From contig JAGHYP010000114.1 in assembly GCA_017743585.1 (NCBI GenBank), positions 1 through 8,472 on the forward strand: DNA of 8,472 nucleotides. The letters run 5' to 3'. Below, piece by piece: positions 6,751 through 8,472 of the stretch; the first letter of the stretch is position 1, and each line of letters opens with the position of its first letter. This stretch comes from Chloroflexota bacterium. GTDB lineage: Bacteria; Chloroflexota; Anaerolineae; Aggregatilineales; UBA2796. The translations under genes and the position numbers were made by a program. Under the pieces are notes generated by a model. That model was given only the letters and a program-made list of their open reading frames with translations. It made no database searches and was not told the DNA's origin.

Positions 6751-6779
6751 TTGACGGCTGAGCGCGCCGTTGGTAGAGT
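6751..6779 (+). promoter_or_regulatory. Candidate sigma-70-type promoter for the small membrane protein and glycosyltransferase
   Basis: TTGACG (-35, 6751-6756, five of six), a 17-base spacer and TAGAGT (-10, 6774-6779, four of six). Predicted start near 6786 would give a very short leader that still contains the ribosome site GAGAGGGAG. Its -35 is 18 bases from the -35 of the divergent histidine kinase promoter, so the two could share a regulator site. Confidence 0.4.
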
Positions 6780-6786
6780 CGCGGCT

Positions 6787-6795
6787 GAGAGGGAG
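6787..6795 (+). promoter_or_regulatory. Ribosome binding site of the 70-residue membrane protein
   Basis: GAGAGGGAG ends four bases before the ATG at 6800. It selects this start over the in-frame ATG/GTG codons near 6770, which lie at the candidate -10 box and have no such site. Confidence 0.6.
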
Positions 6796-6799
6796 CAAA

Positions 6800-7012
6800 A
6801 TGCACAAAACCGATCTTATCATCACCAAGCGGATGCTCGGCATGCTGTTGATAGCGCTCGGCGCGCCTGCTTTCATCGGCATCATCCTGCTGGACGCGCT
6901 GCGCGGCACGTTGGGCGACTTCGGGCCCGCTCAGCTGCTGGCATTGGTGGGCAGCCTCGGCGTCTGTCTAGTCGGGCTGAGTTTGCTGCCGCTTGGAGAT
7001 CGCCCTGCATGA
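6800..7012 (+). CDS. Small two-helix membrane protein, function unknown
   Basis: A 70-residue protein I do not recognise. Seen: a short polar N-terminus (MHKTDLIITKR), a first hydrophobic helix (about 12-31, MLGMLLIALGAPAFIGIILL), a short polar loop (DALRGTLGDFGPA) and a second hydrophobic helix (about 45-65), ending in PLGDRPA. The positive N-terminus suggests both ends are cytoplasmic, a hairpin. A strong ribosome site and candidate promoter support expression. Its stop overlaps the next gene's start (ATGA), implying translational coupling with the GT-C glycosyltransferase, so an accessory or stabilising subunit for that enzyme is a reasonable guess. No catalytic motif is visible. Confidence 0.75.
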   Translation: MHKTDLIITKRMLGMLLIALGAPAFIGIILLDALRGTLGDFGPAQLLALVGSLGVCLVGLSLLPLGDRPA

Positions 7013-8453
7013 TCGGCGCATCGGAAGCGGTGCAGCGCACGCCGCGCGCCCTGCTGATAGCGCAGCAAGCCTTGCTCGCGGCTGCCATGTTGCTCATGGC
7101 GCTGCACTTGGCGGTCTACGGCGTCTACGCCGCCAATCTGATCGCTTTCCCGTTCGATTACGATCAAGGCGAGGGCTTCGAGCTGAACGATACGATCCTG
7201 CTCAGCCAGTTCCAATCACCTTATCGCGATAACAAGGTCTTTCCGTTCTACGCCAGCAACTATCCGCCGCTCTACCACCTGATCTTGGTCCCGTTCGCGT
7301 GGCTGTTCGGCCCAGAATATTGGTACGGACGCCTGGTCGGCTTCCTTGCCACGCTGATCACAGCGGCTGCAATCGGCTATGCCGTGCAACGCGCCACAGG
7401 TCAGCGCGCGGTAGCGCTCTTGAGCGGCTGTGCTTATCTCGCCTCGAATTACATCTATCACATCGGGCCGCTCTTCCGTCAGCACATTAGCATGGTGATG
7501 TTCGAGACGTTGGCAGTGGTGACGATTGCCGGGTTGAGCGAGAGCAAACGCCCGCGCCGCCTGCTGTTGATCAGCCTCGCGCTGCTCTTGGCGGCAGGCT
7601 ACACCAAGCAATTGGCGATTGCGACGGCGGCGGCGGTCTTCGGCTGGCTATTTTTGCGCGGCGTGCGGCGCGCTATCGCTTGGGCGATCCCGTTCGCGGC
7701 GGTCGCGGGCGGCATTTTCTTGCTGATTGACTGGAGCACAAGCGGGCAGTGGTGGCTGAACATCATCACCGCCAACGTGAATCAGTACATCCTTGGTCAA
7801 TACATGGGCTTATTGGCGCAGTTCGTTGCGTTGCACGGCGCGCTATTGGTGCTGGCTGCGCTGCTGGTCATTTACGAGCTGTACCTTGATCGGCTCTCAG
7901 TCTATAGCGTGTGGTTTGTTGCAGCGCTGCTGAACAGCGCCCTAGCGGGGAAGTGGGGCGCCGGCGATAGCTACTTCGCGACCGCGATCGCCGCTATGTG
8001 CATCCTCGCGGGCATTTTTGCAGGGCGCACGCTGAGCAACGCATGGCGCTTGCCGCGCTTTTTGGCAGGTCTGCAGCGCGCGATGCCGATCTTCGGCGTG
8101 GCGGTCTGCGCGGCGTTTGTGCTGTACGGCGCGGCGGTCATCAAGCTGCCGCTAGATATGCCGATCTTCGCGCAGGTCGCGCAGCTGCTCGGCGTGCGGA
8201 GCAATACCAAGTTTCCGAACTTCTACGACTCAGCCGGCTGGACTATGGGCTATGCCACTATCGGGCAGATTCCGACAGCGCAGGACGTGGCGAACGGCTG
8301 GCGCATCGTGGAGTACGCCAAAGCCGACCCGCGCCCGATCTTGAGCGAGGAAGCCGCTTTCAGCTTCCGCAGCGGCAAGCCTGTGGTCACCAATCCAACG
8401 CAACTGCTGAACCTGTACAACAACAATACGCCTGAGCGCACGCTCTACGATCC
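7009..8453 (+). CDS. GT-C fold membrane glycosyltransferase (GT39/ArnT-like), 3' end missing
   Basis: Integral membrane glycosyltransferase, open from ATG 7009 to the contig end; 481 residues are genuine. Members use a lipid-phosphate-linked sugar and transfer it on the outer face of the membrane to proteins, lipids or glycans. Seen: one N-terminal membrane helix (about 15-40), then the first outer loop with the acidic motif FDYDQGEGFEL (49-59; catalytic carboxylate expected among Asp50, Asp52 and Glu55), SPYRDNKVFPFYASNYPPLYHLIL around Tyr85-Pro87, LFGPEYWYGRLVG near 100-110, and about ten hydrophobic segments in all. The last part (about 405-481, PILSEEAAFSFRSGKPVVTNPTQL) is soluble, typical of the outer C-terminal domain. 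GGAG ten bases upstream and the ATGA overlap with the preceding gene support the start. The stop is not reached: bases from 8454 are sequencing adapter, so the apparent final residues CLLYTS are not biological. Sugar and acceptor are unknown. Confidence 0.85.
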
Positions 8454-8472
8454 CTGTCTCTTATACACATCT
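8454..8472. other. Nextera transposase mosaic-end adapter (sequencing artefact)
   Basis: The final 19 bases, CTGTCTCTTATACACATCT, are exactly the reverse complement of the Tn5 mosaic-end sequence used in Illumina Nextera libraries. It sits flush at the contig end and interrupts a coding frame, so it is untrimmed adapter and not a native Tn5 end. Confidence 0.97.

Noticed and set aside
7216..7611. Minus-strand open frame of 131 residues within the glycosyltransferase region
   Set aside because: The plus strand has a continuous frame with GT-C motifs through the same bases; the minus frame has no features.
8454..8472. Native Tn5/IS50 insertion end
   Set aside because: The match is exactly the 19-base engineered mosaic end flush with the contig end, as expected from library adapter.

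Overview
The window looks like chromosomal DNA of a Chloroflexota-type bacterium (Anaerolineae or a relative). This is inferred from the GC-rich composition, a Ser/Thr kinase with a long Thr/Pro-rich 'TPT' extracytoplasmic stalk, and a GT-C glycosyltransferase of a style common in that phylum. No rRNA or other phylogenetic marker is present to confirm it. The piece is almost certainly the end of an Illumina/Nextera assembly contig, because its last 19 bases are exactly the transposase mosaic-end adapter.

Layout. From about 6.6 kb back to base 23 everything reads on the minus strand, in transcription order: a soluble GAF-domain histidine kinase (5354-6643); a membrane-anchored Hanks-type Ser/Thr kinase (3388-5247); peptidyl-tRNA hydrolase pth (2733-3371); a decayed N-terminal fragment of the transcription-repair coupling factor mfd (about 2300-2725); a 260-base leader region without a convincing gene; the protease subunit clpP (1442-2038); and an unusual protein kinase with a zinc ribbon and an FHA-like tail (23-1411). 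To the right, on the plus strand and divergent from the histidine kinase, are a 70-residue two-helix membrane protein (6800-7012) and a large multi-membrane-spanning GT-C glycosyltransferase (7009 onwards). The last two overlap by four bases (ATGA). The glycosyltransferase is open to the contig end, where it is cut by the adapter.

How the parts work together. The minus-strand cluster mixes signalling (one histidine kinase and two eukaryotic-type kinases) with housekeeping protein and RNA quality control (Pth, ClpP). The two sensor kinases lie next to each other but have separate candidate promoters. pth follows the Ser/Thr kinase by 16 bases and probably depends on its transcript. clpP has its own candidate promoter and probably drives the second kinase 30 bases downstream. 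pth followed by mfd is a common bacterial gene order; here the mfd position is kept but the gene is reduced to roughly its first 140 codons, spread over three frames. The plus-strand pair is probably co-translated and probably acts in glycan or lipid-linked sugar transfer at the membrane.

Most noteworthy items: the mfd relic, the kinase/zinc-ribbon/FHA-like protein beside clpP, the uncharacterised cysteine-containing sensor domain of the Ser/Thr kinase, and the adapter at the right end, which must be trimmed before the last gene is interpreted. I did not find a convincing wholly new system.
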